Positions 16,920 to 24,862 of a stretch of DNA of 64,000 nt are shown piece after piece. The number at the start of each line of letters is the position of its first letter. Within the stretch, counting starts at the first letter, position 1. Below the pieces are notes generated by a model that saw only the letters and a program-made list of their open reading frames with translations, ran no database searches and was not told the DNA's origin. The position numbers and the translations under genes are program-made. The DNA comes from Opitutia bacterium Tous-C4FEB (GTDB lineage: Bacteria; Verrucomicrobiota; Verrucomicrobiia; Opitutales; Opitutaceae): contig NEVA01000012.1 in the NCBI GenBank assembly GCA_002304445.1, positions 58,018 to 122,017 on the forward strand, given 5' to 3'.

Positions 16920-18089
16920 ATGTCCACCACCGGTTATCAAGTCATCGCCCGCAAATGGCGTCCGCAGATTTTCGCGGATGTCGTGGGGCAGGACCATGTG
17001 GTCAGGACGTTGAAAAACGCGATTGCCCGGAACCGGATCGCGCACGCCTACCTCTTCGTCGGGCCACGCGGCACGGGCAAGACTTCGACTGCTCGGATCT
17101 TTGCCAAGGCTCTGAACTGCACGGACGGGCCGAACGCGGATTTCGATCCGAACGATCCGGCGGTCTTGTCGATCGCGGACGGCACCCACCTCGATGTGAT
17201 CGAGATCGACGGGGCCTCGAACAACGGCGTCGAACAGGTGCGCGATCTCCGCGAGACAGCGCGTTACTCGCCGGCGCAGGGCAAGTTCAAGGTCTACATC
17301 ATCGACGAGGTCCACATGCTCTCGACGGCGGCGTTCAACGCGTTGCTAAAAACGCTCGAGGAGCCGCCGCCGCACGTGAAGTTCGTCTTTGCGACGACGG
17401 AAGTGCAGAAAGTGCTGCCAACGATTCTTTCCCGGTGTCAGCGGTTCGATCTGAAGCCGATTCCGGCGCCTCTGATTATTGAGCGCCTCAAGAAGATTGC
17501 GGTGGAAGAAAAGATAACGGTGACCGAAGCGGCGCTCGCTTGCATCGCGCGCATGGCGGACGGCGGGATGCGCGACGCGCAATCGATTTTTGACCAGATG
17601 ATTTCGTTTTGCGGGGCGGAGATCGCCGAGCCCGACGTGCTTGACGTTTACGGGCTGGTGGGAGCGGAGAAGATCGCCGAGTTGGCCTCGACCCTGGCCG
17701 CGGGCGATCATGCAAAGCTGGTGGCGATCGTGGACGAGTGCGACGCGGCGGGGCGCGACTTGGTGCGATTGCTGACGGATTTGCAGGAACTGGTGCGCGG
17801 GGCGTTGCTTGATGCGATTGCGAAGGGCGGCCGGAGCGATCGGCTCGGTGGTCTGCCGATGACGACGGAGCAAATCACGCGGTTGCTCGACGGGCTGCGC
17901 GAAGGCGAAGGCAGTGTGAAGCTAGGTCTGGCGGAGAAGATAAATTTCGAAGTGACGTTGTTAAAGGCGATCGAGGCGAGCCGCGCGCGGGCGATCGACA
18001 CCCTGATCAAGGAACTGGCATCACTCGCGGAGGAAGTTCCGGCGGCGGCGAGTTCCCCGAGCGACGACAGCGAAAAAAAAAAGGACTGA
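16920..18089 (+). CDS. dnaX: DNA polymerase III gamma subunit (dnaX zero frame)
   Basis: Clamp-loader ATPase of the replisome. The 389-residue product has Walker [10 protein letters not shown] at residues 48-56, the Walker B region IIDEVHML at about 127-134, and SRCQRF of the sensor region, followed by the lid and collar domains. The usual zinc module between Walker A and B keeps only its first cysteine (C67); the other three are absent. The frame stops soon after a run of ten A (18073-18082), and the -1 frame continues to 18514. This product is therefore probably gamma, with tau made by slippage. No strong ribosome binding site is seen; a REP-like element ends 7 bases upstream. Confidence 0.95.
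   Translation: MSTTGYQVIARKWRPQIFADVVGQDHVVRTLKNAIARNRIAHAYLFVGPRGTGKTSTARIFAKALNCTDGPNADFDPNDPAVLSIADGTHLDVIEIDGASNNGVEQVRDLRETARYSPAQGKFKVYIIDEVHMLSTAAFNALLKTLEEPPPHVKFVFATTEVQKVLPTILSRCQRFDLKPIPAPLIIERLKKIAVEEKITVTEAALACIARMADGGMRDAQSIFDQMISFCGAEIAEPDVLDVYGLVGAEKIAELASTLAAGDHAKLVAIVDECDAAGRDLVRLLTDLQELVRGALLDAIAKGGRSDRLGGLPMTTEQITRLLDGLREGEGSVKLGLAEKINFEVTLLKAIEASRARAIDTLIKELASLAEEVPAAASSPSDDSEKKKD
18073..18082 (+). promoter_or_regulatory. A10 slippery run in dnaX
   Basis: Ten consecutive A, read GAA AAA AAA AAG in the zero frame, followed two codons later by TGA. Such runs support ribosomal -1 frameshifting (E. coli dnaX, A AAA AAG) or RNA polymerase slippage (Thermus dnaX, A9). No close upstream Shine-Dalgarno element is seen; GGAGGAAG lies about 37 bases before the run. 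Confidence 0.7.
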
Positions 18090-18514
18090 GTGAGCGATTG
18101 GAGCGGCGGTTGAGCGCGGCCTTGGCGGCCGGGGCACCGCCGACGGTCTCGAAACGGATGGCCGCCGACGGTGCGCTGCCGGATGAGGCCAGCGAAGGCG
18201 TGGCGATGTTGCAGGCAATAGTGGCGGAAGCGCCGAGCGCCGACGGGCTGTTTGGCGACGAGGCGCCTTGGCCGACGGATGCGGCGAGCGAGGGCGCGTT
18301 TTTGGCGGAGGCACGCGAGCGAGGGGAGGCGGTGGTCGGGTTGCCCGTTGCGGCAACGCGGGCAGAAGAAGTCGAGGAATTGAAGGGTCCGCTACCGCCA
18401 CTGGATGAGATGATACAACGAATCCCGACGGCCGTGCTGGAGGTGTTGGAAGAGCTTTACCGGGCGAAATTCACGGCGGTGCGGCGCGTGCCGGCGAAGG
18501 ACTTGAAATCGTAA
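18083..18514 (+). CDS. dnaX: Tau-specific C-terminal extension of DnaX (-1 frame)
   Basis: From GGA at 18083 the -1 frame is open for 143 codons to TAA at 18512-18514. Joined to residues 1-388 of the zero frame, this gives a tau-like protein of about 531 residues. The extension has an Ala/Glu-rich acidic middle and ends in a more conserved-looking segment ([20 protein letters not shown], then LYRAKF) that could be the tau tail domain contacting the polymerase. Read alone it would need a TTG start at 18098 and has no ribosome binding site, so a separate gene is less likely. Confidence 0.7.
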   Translation, partial: GLSERLERRLSAALAAGAPPTVSKRMAADGALPDEASEGVAMLQAIVAEAPSADGLFGDEAPWPTDAASEGAFLAEARERGEAVVGLPVAATRAEEVEELKGPLPPLDEMIQRIPTAVLEVLEELYRAKFTAVRRVPAKDLKS

Positions 18515-18528
18515 CGACCGGTCAGCGT

Positions 18529-18897
18529 TCAAACGGACCACGTCGGGCCGAGGTGGGGTCGGCCGGCGACCGGGCGGGCGTAGAAATAGGTCTCGACCGG
18601 TGCGGCGGAGCCGAGGGAGCACGGAGTGGCGAGGGGAATCTCGGCGCGGCGGTACAGATTTTCGGTGATGCCCTCAAACTCGTCGAGGTGAGCGAGGCAC
18701 GGATCGTCGACGGACCAAAGTTCGCCGGTCACGCCCTCACGGTCGTCGTCCGAACGGACGAGACCGGGGTAATCGCCAAGTGAGATCAAGGTGTAGCCGG
18801 CGGCGGTGCGGGCTGGGCCGAGGAACTTTTGGCCGGCGAGGTGGGCGTGGTTGGAGCCGCCGCGTTTAAGGGTGCCGTAGACGAAAAGCGTGGTCAT
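18529..18897 (-). CDS. Gamma-glutamylcyclotransferase-like protein (AIG2/YtfP fold)
   Basis: A 122-residue protein with the glycine loop VYGTLKRG at residues 6-13 and the catalytic-type glutamate in LDEFEG (E75), as in gamma-glutamylcyclotransferase and gamma-glutamylamine cyclotransferase. These enzymes release 5-oxoproline from gamma-glutamyl compounds; the exact substrate cannot be told here. Its start overlaps the end of the PP2C gene by 4 bases, making it the third gene of the kinase-like/PP2C operon. The residues beyond 110 are Pro/Gly-rich. Confidence 0.85.
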   Translation of the reverse strand: MTTLFVYGTLKRGGSNHAHLAGQKFLGPARTAAGYTLISLGDYPGLVRSDDDREGVTGELWSVDDPCLAHLDEFEGITENLYRRAEIPLATPCSLGSAAPVETYFYARPVAGRPHLGPTWSV

Positions 18898-19784
18898 CGC
18901 GGCTTGGCGCGGGTGCGTTTCGGGCGAGCAGGTGCGGCGGGTGCGATGAGTTCGAGTTCGAGCGCGGTCGTGTTGTCGCGGCCGGAGCTTTCGAGGGATG
19001 CGGCGACGAGACGTTCGGCGGGAGAGAGTTGGGCTTCAGCCGGCGTGGGCGTGCGGATGAGCTCGGCGATCTGGCGATCCCACAGACCTTCGGTGAGGCC
19101 GTCGGAGCAGAGGACAAAACGATCGCCGGGCGAAAGGGCGACGGCGCCAAACTGGGGATCAATGAATTGGTGGCCCGCGCCGAGGGCTTGGTGAAGGGCG
19201 TTGCGGAGCGGGTGAGAGCGGGCTTGGCGCTCGTTGAGTTCGCCTTTGCGGCGGAGCCAACCCACGTGGGAGTGATCGTGGGTGAGCTGAGTCATGCCGC
19301 CGGAATGCGGCAGGTAGTAAAGCCGGCTGTCGCCGAGGTGACCGAAGTAGAGCCAGCCGGGCGTGAGCCAACCGATGGTGAGGGTGGTTCCCATGCCACG
19401 GCACTCTTCGTAGCTGGCGCCGAGTTTGAGCAACTCGTGGTGAATGGATTCGAACACTTCGAGCAGGATGTCGGTGAAACCGCTGCTCATGCCGCTGGCG
19501 GAAAGTTTGAAGCTCTTGGGGAGGAGCTGGGTGATCTTTTCGACGGTGATACGGCTGGCGAATTCCCCGGACTTGGCGCCGCCCATGCCATCGCTGACGG
19601 CGAACACGTAATCGCTGGCCGAGGCCGAGGCTTCGCCGATCTTGCCGAGCCGGCGAACCTCACGGCCGTCGAAGGCGAGGGCGATGAACGAGTCTTCGTT
19701 GTTGGGGCGCACTTTGCCGCGGTGGGATAGGCCGGACCAGCGGAGGTCGGGCCGGGGTGCGGGAGGGGCGGGGGGCTTCATCAT
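18894..19784 (-). CDS. PP2C-family serine/threonine protein phosphatase
   Basis: A 296-residue metal-dependent phosphatase. Motifs are in order: RPNNEDSF (about 26-33), SDGMGG (64-69), GHLGDSRLYY (148-157), CSDGLTEGL (226-234) and GRDNTT (268-273), which provide the aspartates binding two metal ions. There is no membrane segment, so it should be cytoplasmic. The N-terminus is Pro-rich and the C-terminus basic. It overlaps both neighbours by 4 bases, placing it in one operon with a kinase-like protein upstream. It probably reverses protein phosphorylation; its target is unknown. Confidence 0.93.
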   Translation of the reverse strand: MMKPPAPPAPRPDLRWSGLSHRGKVRPNNEDSFIALAFDGREVRRLGKIGEASASASDYVFAVSDGMGGAKSGEFASRITVEKITQLLPKSFKLSASGMSSGFTDILLEVFESIHHELLKLGASYEECRGMGTTLTIGWLTPGWLYFGHLGDSRLYYLPHSGGMTQLTHDHSHVGWLRRKGELNERQARSHPLRNALHQALGAGHQFIDPQFGAVALSPGDRFVLCSDGLTEGLWDRQIAELIRTPTPAEAQLSPAERLVAASLESSGRDNTTALELELIAPAAPARPKRTRAKPR

Positions 19785-20188
19785 TTTTTGGTCGGAGCGG
19801 GCGAAGGCGGCGTGGGGCCGAGGATGGTCGCGAATTCGAAGTCGATCAGACAGAAGCGTCCATCGGTTGCGCGGTAGGTGACGTTGCGCAGGAAGGCGTC
19901 GTCGTGGCGGACGCCGTAGGTTTCGAGCTCGGCGAAAAGCTCTTTCATGCGCGCAGGATTGAGTTGGTCGACGATCGAGCCGCAGTTGGTGGTGACGATT
20001 TTGAGTGCGGCTGGGTCCGATTCCAAGAGGCGGGGTACGAAGTCGCAGCCGCGAGTTTCAAGATATTGAAGAACATGGACTTCGTTGGCGAAACGTTCGG
20101 CGGCTTGGTGTCCGCGGAAAGTTTTGTGGACCCGGCCATCAAAACCGATGCGGACGATGGCGCGTTGGGTGTCTTTGACCTCATGCAT
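19781..20188 (-). CDS. Small protein-kinase-like protein
   Basis: A 135-residue protein with a condensed kinase pattern: VHKTFRG (K22, possible ATP lysine), a possible partner glutamate in FANEVHVL, the catalytic-loop-like RHDDAFLRN (H95, D97, N102) and LIDFEF (D116) where kinases have DFG. This resembles RIO/Bud32/lipopolysaccharide-kinase-like minimal kinases. It lacks most of a C-lobe, so it may be a minimal kinase, a pseudokinase or a fragment. ATG 20188 (MHEVKD) is chosen; a longer reading to 20389 adds unrelated sequence. It overlaps the PP2C gene by 4 bases. Confidence 0.65.
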   Translation of the reverse strand: MHEVKDTQRAIVRIGFDGRVHKTFRGHQAAERFANEVHVLQYLETRGCDFVPRLLESDPAALKIVTTNCGSIVDQLNPARMKELFAELETYGVRHDDAFLRNVTYRATDGRFCLIDFEFATILGPTPPSPAPTKK

Positions 20189-20303
20189 GGGGGCTGGACG
20201 GGGAGGGTTAAGGCCACGGGCCGGTAGGCAAGGGGCAAGCATGATGTGAGGGGCCGGGAGTGACAGGAAAACTTGAGCCATGAAGCGAAATTCTGGTTGC
20301 CGC

Positions 20304-20319
20304 TGGCATGTGAGGTGCT
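20304..20319 (+). promoter_or_regulatory. Candidate sigma-54 promoter upstream of glnII
   Basis: TGGCATG-TGAG-GTGCT fits the sigma-54 pattern TGGCACG-N4-TTGCW with two mismatches and the exact GG-to-GC spacing. It lies 88 bases before the glutamine synthetase start, a natural target of nitrogen control. Whether the genome encodes sigma-54 cannot be seen here. Confidence 0.45.
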
Positions 20320-20406
20320 GAATACGTTCAGGTTTAGCCTTGGGCTCGCCGGCGTAGTTGTTCGCCGGTGGATCCATCAAACCCCTCACAACAAAACCGT
20401 ATCATC

Positions 20407-21441
20407 ATGGCAAAATACAAATTAGAATACATCTGGTTGGATGGCTACAAGCCGTTGGCCAGCCTCCGCAGCAAGACCCAGATCAAGGAGTTCAAGAGCT
20501 TCCCGAAGCTTGGCGAGCTGCCGAACTGGGGCTTCGATGGCAGCTCGACGCAGCAGGCCGAGGGCCGCAGCTCGGATTGCGTGTTGAAGCCAGTGGCCGT
20601 TTTCCCGGACAGCACGCGCAAAAATGGTGTCCTCGTGATGGCCGAAGTCATGATGCCGGACGGCGTGACGCCCCACGTATCCAACTCCCGCGCCACCATT
20701 CCGGATGATCCGGATACCTGGTATGGCTTCGAACAGGAGTATTTTTTCTACCAAGACGGTCGTCCGCTCGGTTTCCCGGTTGACGGTTATCCGGCGCCGC
20801 AGGGCCCATATTACACCGGGGTGGGCTATAAGAACGTGGGCGACATCGCCCGCGAGGTCGTCGAGAAGCACATCGATATCTGTCTCGATGCCGGTATCAA
20901 CCTCGAGGGCATCAACGCCGAGGTCGCCAAGGGTCAGTGGGAGTTCCAGATCTTCGGCAAAGGCTCCAAAAGCGCCGCCGACCAGATGTGGGTCGCCCGT
21001 TACTTGCTCTCACGTCTCGCTGAGACCTACGCCCTCGACATCGAGTGGCGCTGCAAGCCGATCCTTGGGCCCTTCCAACAGGCGCTCGATTGGAACGGTT
21101 CCGGCATGCATGCTAACTTCTCGACCAAGTTCATGCGCGAAAAGGGCGGTAAAGCTTACTTCGAAAAACTCATGGCGGCGTTTTCCAAGAACTGTGACGA
21201 GCACATCGCCGTCTATGGCCCCGAGAATCATCTCCGTCTCACCGGTCTGCACGAGACGCAGTCGATCGACAAATTCAGCTACGGGATCGCTGATCGCGGA
21301 GCCTCCGTTCGCGTACCGCATAGCTTCGTTAACAACGGCTACAAGGGCTACCTCGAGGACCGTCGGCCAAACTCGGCCGCCGACCCGTATCTCGTGGCCG
21401 GCCGTATTCTCAAGACGATCCAGTCCGTCCCGACGAAGTGA
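20407..21441 (+). CDS. Glutamine synthetase, type II (GSII)
   Basis: Forms glutamine from glutamate, ammonia and ATP. The 344-residue product matches the short, eukaryote-like GSII class rather than the roughly 470-residue GSI. Typical GSII motifs are LPNWGFDGSST (about residues 38-48), WYGFEQEY (metal ligands), GQWEFQ, and SGMHANFSTK in the active site. SVRVP and EDRRPNSAADPY near the end are also GSII-like. ATG 20407 is chosen over an upstream in-frame start. A possible sigma-54 promoter lies ahead and a strong terminator follows, so it is probably transcribed alone. Confidence 0.95.
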   Translation: MAKYKLEYIWLDGYKPLASLRSKTQIKEFKSFPKLGELPNWGFDGSSTQQAEGRSSDCVLKPVAVFPDSTRKNGVLVMAEVMMPDGVTPHVSNSRATIPDDPDTWYGFEQEYFFYQDGRPLGFPVDGYPAPQGPYYTGVGYKNVGDIAREVVEKHIDICLDAGINLEGINAEVAKGQWEFQIFGKGSKSAADQMWVARYLLSRLAETYALDIEWRCKPILGPFQQALDWNGSGMHANFSTKFMREKGGKAYFEKLMAAFSKNCDEHIAVYGPENHLRLTGLHETQSIDKFSYGIADRGASVRVPHSFVNNGYKGYLEDRRPNSAADPYLVAGRILKTIQSVPTK

Positions 21442-21452
21442 GATTCGTATAA

Positions 21453-21469
21453 CAGTTAATTTTTAACTG
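21453..21469. repeat. Small AT-rich palindrome after glnII
   Basis: CAGTTAA-TTT-TTAACTG, 11 bases beyond the glnII stop. It could be an mRNA-end hairpin or an operator; no further evidence. Confidence 0.4.
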
Positions 21470-21514
21470 CCACCGTCGCTTGCGGCTCTTTTCCGAGCTG
21501 TGAGCGGCGGTTCG

Positions 21515-21545
21515 AAAACCGAGTAGTTATTTACTCGGTTTTTTG
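21515..21545 (+). terminator. Rho-independent terminator of glnII
   Basis: AAAACCGAGTA pairs with TACTCGGTTTT around a short loop (21515-21525 and 21532-21542), followed by more T. It ends the glutamine synthetase transcript. Confidence 0.85.
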
Positions 21546-21574
21546 TTTTCCAACATCAGAGAGATAGCGGCTCA

Positions 21575-21919
21575 GTGCGTCCGATCCTGAGCCACCGGTG
21601 GTGGGCTTCTCTGCGGGAAACGATCGTATGGTCGGTTACGGGCACCGGCGCGATTCTAGTGCTGGAGTTTGCGCGTGGAGCGCTCGGAGGTGTGGCACCG
21701 GTGGGAGCCTGTTGGCACCCGGCGGGTTGGTGGCTGGTGCCGTTTTTGGGTTACGCAGCGGTCAACGTGGCCGTGGTATCACGCGTGGGCTGGCTGGGGT
21801 GGTGGGACTGGCTGGGCTGGGCGCAACGGGTGGTAACGTTTTGGCTCGTGCTTGATGTCGTCGGTTTGCCCCGACCGAGGTGGAGTTTGCCTCTGGGAAT
21901 CGCCCAGCAAGCGAAGTAG
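21575..21919 (+). CDS. Small putative membrane protein
   Basis: A 114-residue reading frame from GTG 21575. It is rich in Trp, Val and Gly and has two likely membrane segments (TIVWSVTGTGAILVLEFA and WWLVPFLGYAAVNVAVV), with basic residues at the N-terminus. I do not recognise a family. It fills the space between the glnII terminator and the terminator before ilvB. GC-rich composition can create chance frames, so it may not be expressed. Confidence 0.35.
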   Translation: MRPILSHRWWASLRETIVWSVTGTGAILVLEFARGALGGVAPVGACWHPAGWWLVPFLGYAAVNVAVVSRVGWLGWWDWLGWAQRVVTFWLVLDVVGLPRPRWSLPLGIAQQAK

Positions 21920-22002
21920 GAGGCGCCGCCGGAGGACTTGGGCGGAGTTTACCTGATGAAGGAGAGATGAGGCAGGGTCCGGTGCCGACCGATTGGTAAA
22001 AA

Positions 22003-22030
22003 AAAGCCCGCACGTTTTCGTGCGGGCTTT
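22003..22030. terminator. Bidirectional terminator between 21919 and ilvB
   Basis: AAAGCCCGCACG-TTTT-CGTGCGGGCTTT, a perfect 12-base stem with A-run before and T-run after. It probably ends the minus-strand ilvB transcript and any plus-strand transcript from the left. Confidence 0.85.
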
Positions 22031-22091
22031 GTGAAGTCAGAAACGGGGCGCCGCGACGGCGAACCGAGTGCTTGGTCGGAAGCGGCTCCGC

Positions 22092-23861
22092 TTATTTAAG
22101 CAGCATGTCCTTCACGGTTTTGCCGGCTGGGATCATGGGGAGCACGTGTTCGGTGTAAGGAACGATCACATCGAGTACATAAGGACCGTCGTGATCGAGC
22201 ATCTCTTGGATCGCTTCGCGCAGTTCGCTCTTTTTGTGGACGCGGCGTGCTTTCACGCCGAAGCCTTGGGCGATGGTCACGAAGTCGGGGTAAATGCCGG
22301 CAAGGTTGTCGGGGCTGCCGACGTTTGATTCATCGCCGAGGATCGTGTTGCCGCGGACGCTGCCGTAGAAGCGGTCTTCCCATTGCACGACCATGCCGAG
22401 GTGCTGGTTGTTTAGAATCATCGCTTTCGCCGCGATCTTCTCAATGTGGGCCGTGGCGAGTTCCTGGATGTTCATCACCCATGAGCCGTCGCCATCGATG
22501 TCGATGACCTGTTTGTCGGGGCGGGCCACCTTCGCGCCGAGTGCGGCGGGATAGCCAAAGCCCATCGCGCCGAGGCCGAGAGAGCTGATGTAGCGCCGGG
22601 GCTCGTTGAAACGATAGAACTGTGCGGCCCACATTTGGTGTTGGCCGACACCGGTCGTGATAATCGCGTCACCCTTGGTGAGTTCGTAGAGAACCTTTAC
22701 CGCCTCTTGGGGAACGATGTGCTTACTCTCCTCGTAACCGAAAGGGTGATCCTTCATCCACGTCGCGATCTGGGCGTGCCACGGTTGGTTGTCGGGCGGA
22801 GTGAACTTCGCGGCGAGTTCGTTGAGGCGGGTGAGGGCGTATTTGATGTCGCTCGTGATCGCGAGTTGGACGCGCTTGTTTTTGTTGTGCTCGGAAGCGT
22901 CGATGTCGATGTGGACGATCTTGGCGGAAACGGCGAATTTATCGGTGTTGCCGGTGATGCGGTCGTCGAAGCGTGCGGCGAAGCAGAGGAGCAGGTCGCA
23001 CTGATCTACGGCCCAGTTGCCGTAGGCGGCGCCATGCATGCCGAACCAGTGCATGGAAAGCGGATGGGTTTCGGGAAAAGTGCCGACGCCCATGAGGGTG
23101 GTGGCGACCGGGACATTTACTTTCTCGGCGAAGGCTTTGAGTTCGGCGCTGGCCTCGGCCGAAACGACACCGCCGCCGACGTAGAGCACGGGTTTTTTCG
23201 CGGCCGCGATCAGGGCGAGGATTTCCTTGAGTTGCTCGTCGCTTGCGCGCGGGACGTGACTGAGCGTCGGATTGCGAAACTCGACCGAGGCGGGGAAAAC
23301 GGGCTGGAACTTCGCTTGTTGAACATCCTTCGGAATATCAATGACGACCGGGCCGGGGCGACCGCTGCGGGCCAGGTGGAAGGCCTCTTTGAAGATGCGG
23401 GGCAGGTCGTGCACGTTCATCACGAGATAGGAGTGTTTCACGACCGGCAGCGTCATGCCGTAGAAGTCCGTCTCCTGGAACGCCATCTTGCCGATATATT
23501 TTGAAAACACCTGGCCGGTGATCGCGATCATGGGGACCGAATCCATGAAGGCGTCGGCGATGGCGGAAACGAGATTGGTGGCGCCGGGGCCGGACGTGGC
23601 CATGCACACACCGACTTTGCCCGTGACTCTGGAGTAGGACTCGGCCGCGAAGGAACCGCCTTGCTCGTGGCGGGGCAGGATCGTGCGGATCTTGTCGGTG
23701 CGGGCGAGGGATTGATGGAGCTCCTGGGAAGCGCCGCCGGGGTAGGCAAAGATGACATCCACGCCTTCTCGGATCAGGCACTCGACGACGGCGTCGGAGC
23801 CCTTCATTTCGCGGCCGATCTCGGCTTGGGGAAACGTTGCGGGAGTGGAGGATGTTTTCAT
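22092..23861 (-). CDS. ilvB: Acetolactate synthase, large subunit
   Basis: Thiamine-diphosphate enzyme that starts valine, leucine and isoleucine synthesis. The 589-residue product shows the N-terminal catalytic glutamate in LPRHEQGG (E66), the FAD/central domain, and the thiamine motif beginning IDGDGSW and closing about 28 residues later at ILNNQ. The length and the [16 protein letters not shown] segment fit a biosynthetic enzyme rather than a catabolic one. No regulatory small-subunit gene (ilvN) lies next to it on either side, so the partner must be elsewhere. A strong terminator follows. Confidence 0.95.
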   Translation of the reverse strand: MKTSSTPATFPQAEIGREMKGSDAVVECLIREGVDVIFAYPGGASQELHQSLARTDKIRTILPRHEQGGSFAAESYSRVTGKVGVCMATSGPGATNLVSAIADAFMDSVPMIAITGQVFSKYIGKMAFQETDFYGMTLPVVKHSYLVMNVHDLPRIFKEAFHLARSGRPGPVVIDIPKDVQQAKFQPVFPASVEFRNPTLSHVPRASDEQLKEILALIAAAKKPVLYVGGGVVSAEASAELKAFAEKVNVPVATTLMGVGTFPETHPLSMHWFGMHGAAYGNWAVDQCDLLLCFAARFDDRITGNTDKFAVSAKIVHIDIDASEHNKNKRVQLAITSDIKYALTRLNELAAKFTPPDNQPWHAQIATWMKDHPFGYEESKHIVPQEAVKVLYELTKGDAIITTGVGQHQMWAAQFYRFNEPRRYISSLGLGAMGFGYPAALGAKVARPDKQVIDIDGDGSWVMNIQELATAHIEKIAAKAMILNNQHLGMVVQWEDRFYGSVRGNTILGDESNVGSPDNLAGIYPDFVTIAQGFGVKARRVHKKSELREAIQEMLDHDGPYVLDVIVPYTEHVLPMIPAGKTVKDMLLK

Positions 23862-24025
23862 AGTGGCTGGCTTGGGCAGAGGGACACAGAGGAAAAGGCA
23901 GCAGGAGGGAAGGAAGCAATCTTGGAAATGGGCGGCTGCGCCATGAGAAATCCGTGCGTCGGCGGCGCGTTCAAATCTCAGAGTTAAAGGTTGGCGTGCA
24001 GGGAGCGGTTAAGCACGGTGTGGCA

Positions 24026-24808
24026 ATGTTGAAGCTTTTGTTTATCGGCGACATCGTGGGCCGCCCCGGTCGCGAAATAGTGATGGAACGGGTGCCGCGA
24101 TTGCGCGCGGAGTTGAGCTTGGACTTCGTGATCGCCAACGCGGAGAACGTGGCCGCCGGGGCGGGAATCACGGGAAAGCTGGCGAAATCGATTTTGGAGA
24201 GCGGGGTGGATGCGATTACGCTGGGCGATCACGTCTGGGATCAGCGTGGCTGGGAGACGGAAATTGTTGAAATGGAGCGGGTGTGCCGACCCGCGAATTT
24301 ACCCAAATCAAATCCCGGGTGGGATCATCTGATTATTGAAAAACGCGGGTTTCGCGTGGCGGTTTTCACTCTGCTCGGGCGGACTTACCTCAATATAAAG
24401 TCGGATTGCCCGTTTTTGTGCGCAGATCGGATGATCGAGCAACTGCGGGGGCAGGCAGATGCCATCGTGGTTGAGATGCACGCCGAGGCCACGAGCGAAA
24501 AGATAGCGATGGGCTGGCACTTGGATGGCAGGGTCACGGCGGTGCTTGGCACGCATACCCATGTGCCGACGGCGGACGCCTGCGTGTTGCCGAAAGGCAC
24601 GGCGTTTATCTGCGATGTGGGTATGACCGGCCCTTACTTGGGCGTGCTCGGGCGCGAGGTGGCCCCGGTGGTGGCAAAATTCATCGACGGGATGCCGCGG
24701 CGTTTCGAAGTCGCGGAGGGCGATGTGCGACTTTCGGGGGCGGTGGTGACGATCAGTCCCTCAATGGCACGGGCGGAGAAAATCGAGCTGCTCGTGGTGC
24801 GAAAATAG
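24026..24808 (+). CDS. YmdB-like metallophosphoesterase (TIGR00282 family)
   Basis: A 260-residue phosphoesterase. MLKLLFIGDIVGRPGRE carries the first metal-binding aspartate, ANAENVAAGAGIT follows, LGDHVWDQ holds another ligand set, and GTHTHVPTAD gives the HxH near residue 180. Bacillus YmdB hydrolyses 2',3'-cyclic nucleotides and affects biofilm and RNA turnover. The frame is open from 23954, but the family begins at ATG 24026. It is divergent from ilvB and convergent with accA. Confidence 0.9.
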   Translation: MLKLLFIGDIVGRPGREIVMERVPRLRAELSLDFVIANAENVAAGAGITGKLAKSILESGVDAITLGDHVWDQRGWETEIVEMERVCRPANLPKSNPGWDHLIIEKRGFRVAVFTLLGRTYLNIKSDCPFLCADRMIEQLRGQADAIVVEMHAEATSEKIAMGWHLDGRVTAVLGTHTHVPTADACVLPKGTAFICDVGMTGPYLGVLGREVAPVVAKFIDGMPRRFEVAEGDVRLSGAVVTISPSMARAEKIELLVVRK

Positions 24809-24823
24809 TTCGACGGACGGGCC

Positions 24824-24850
24824 CGAGGCGCCCGCCCGGAGGGCGCCTCG
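24824..24850. repeat. 10-base inverted repeat between convergent ymdB-like and accA genes
   Basis: CGAGGCGCCC and GGGCGCCTCG pair perfectly around a 7-base loop, then CCTAGGCTAGCCT. There is no T-run; this is probably another REP-like element, possibly acting as a bidirectional transcript-end hairpin. Confidence 0.6.
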
Positions 24851-24862
24851 CCTAGGCTAGCC

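Noticed and set aside
16113..17315. A 400-codon minus-strand frame opposite the Spy-like gene, SRP RNA and dnaX
   Set aside because: It runs across the SRP RNA and the BIME-like repeat and antisense to well-identified genes; its product shows no family features.
18098..18514. A separate gene starting at TTG 18098
   Set aside because: It has no ribosome binding site and is in exactly the frame reached by -1 slippage on the dnaX A10 run, so it is better explained as the tau extension.
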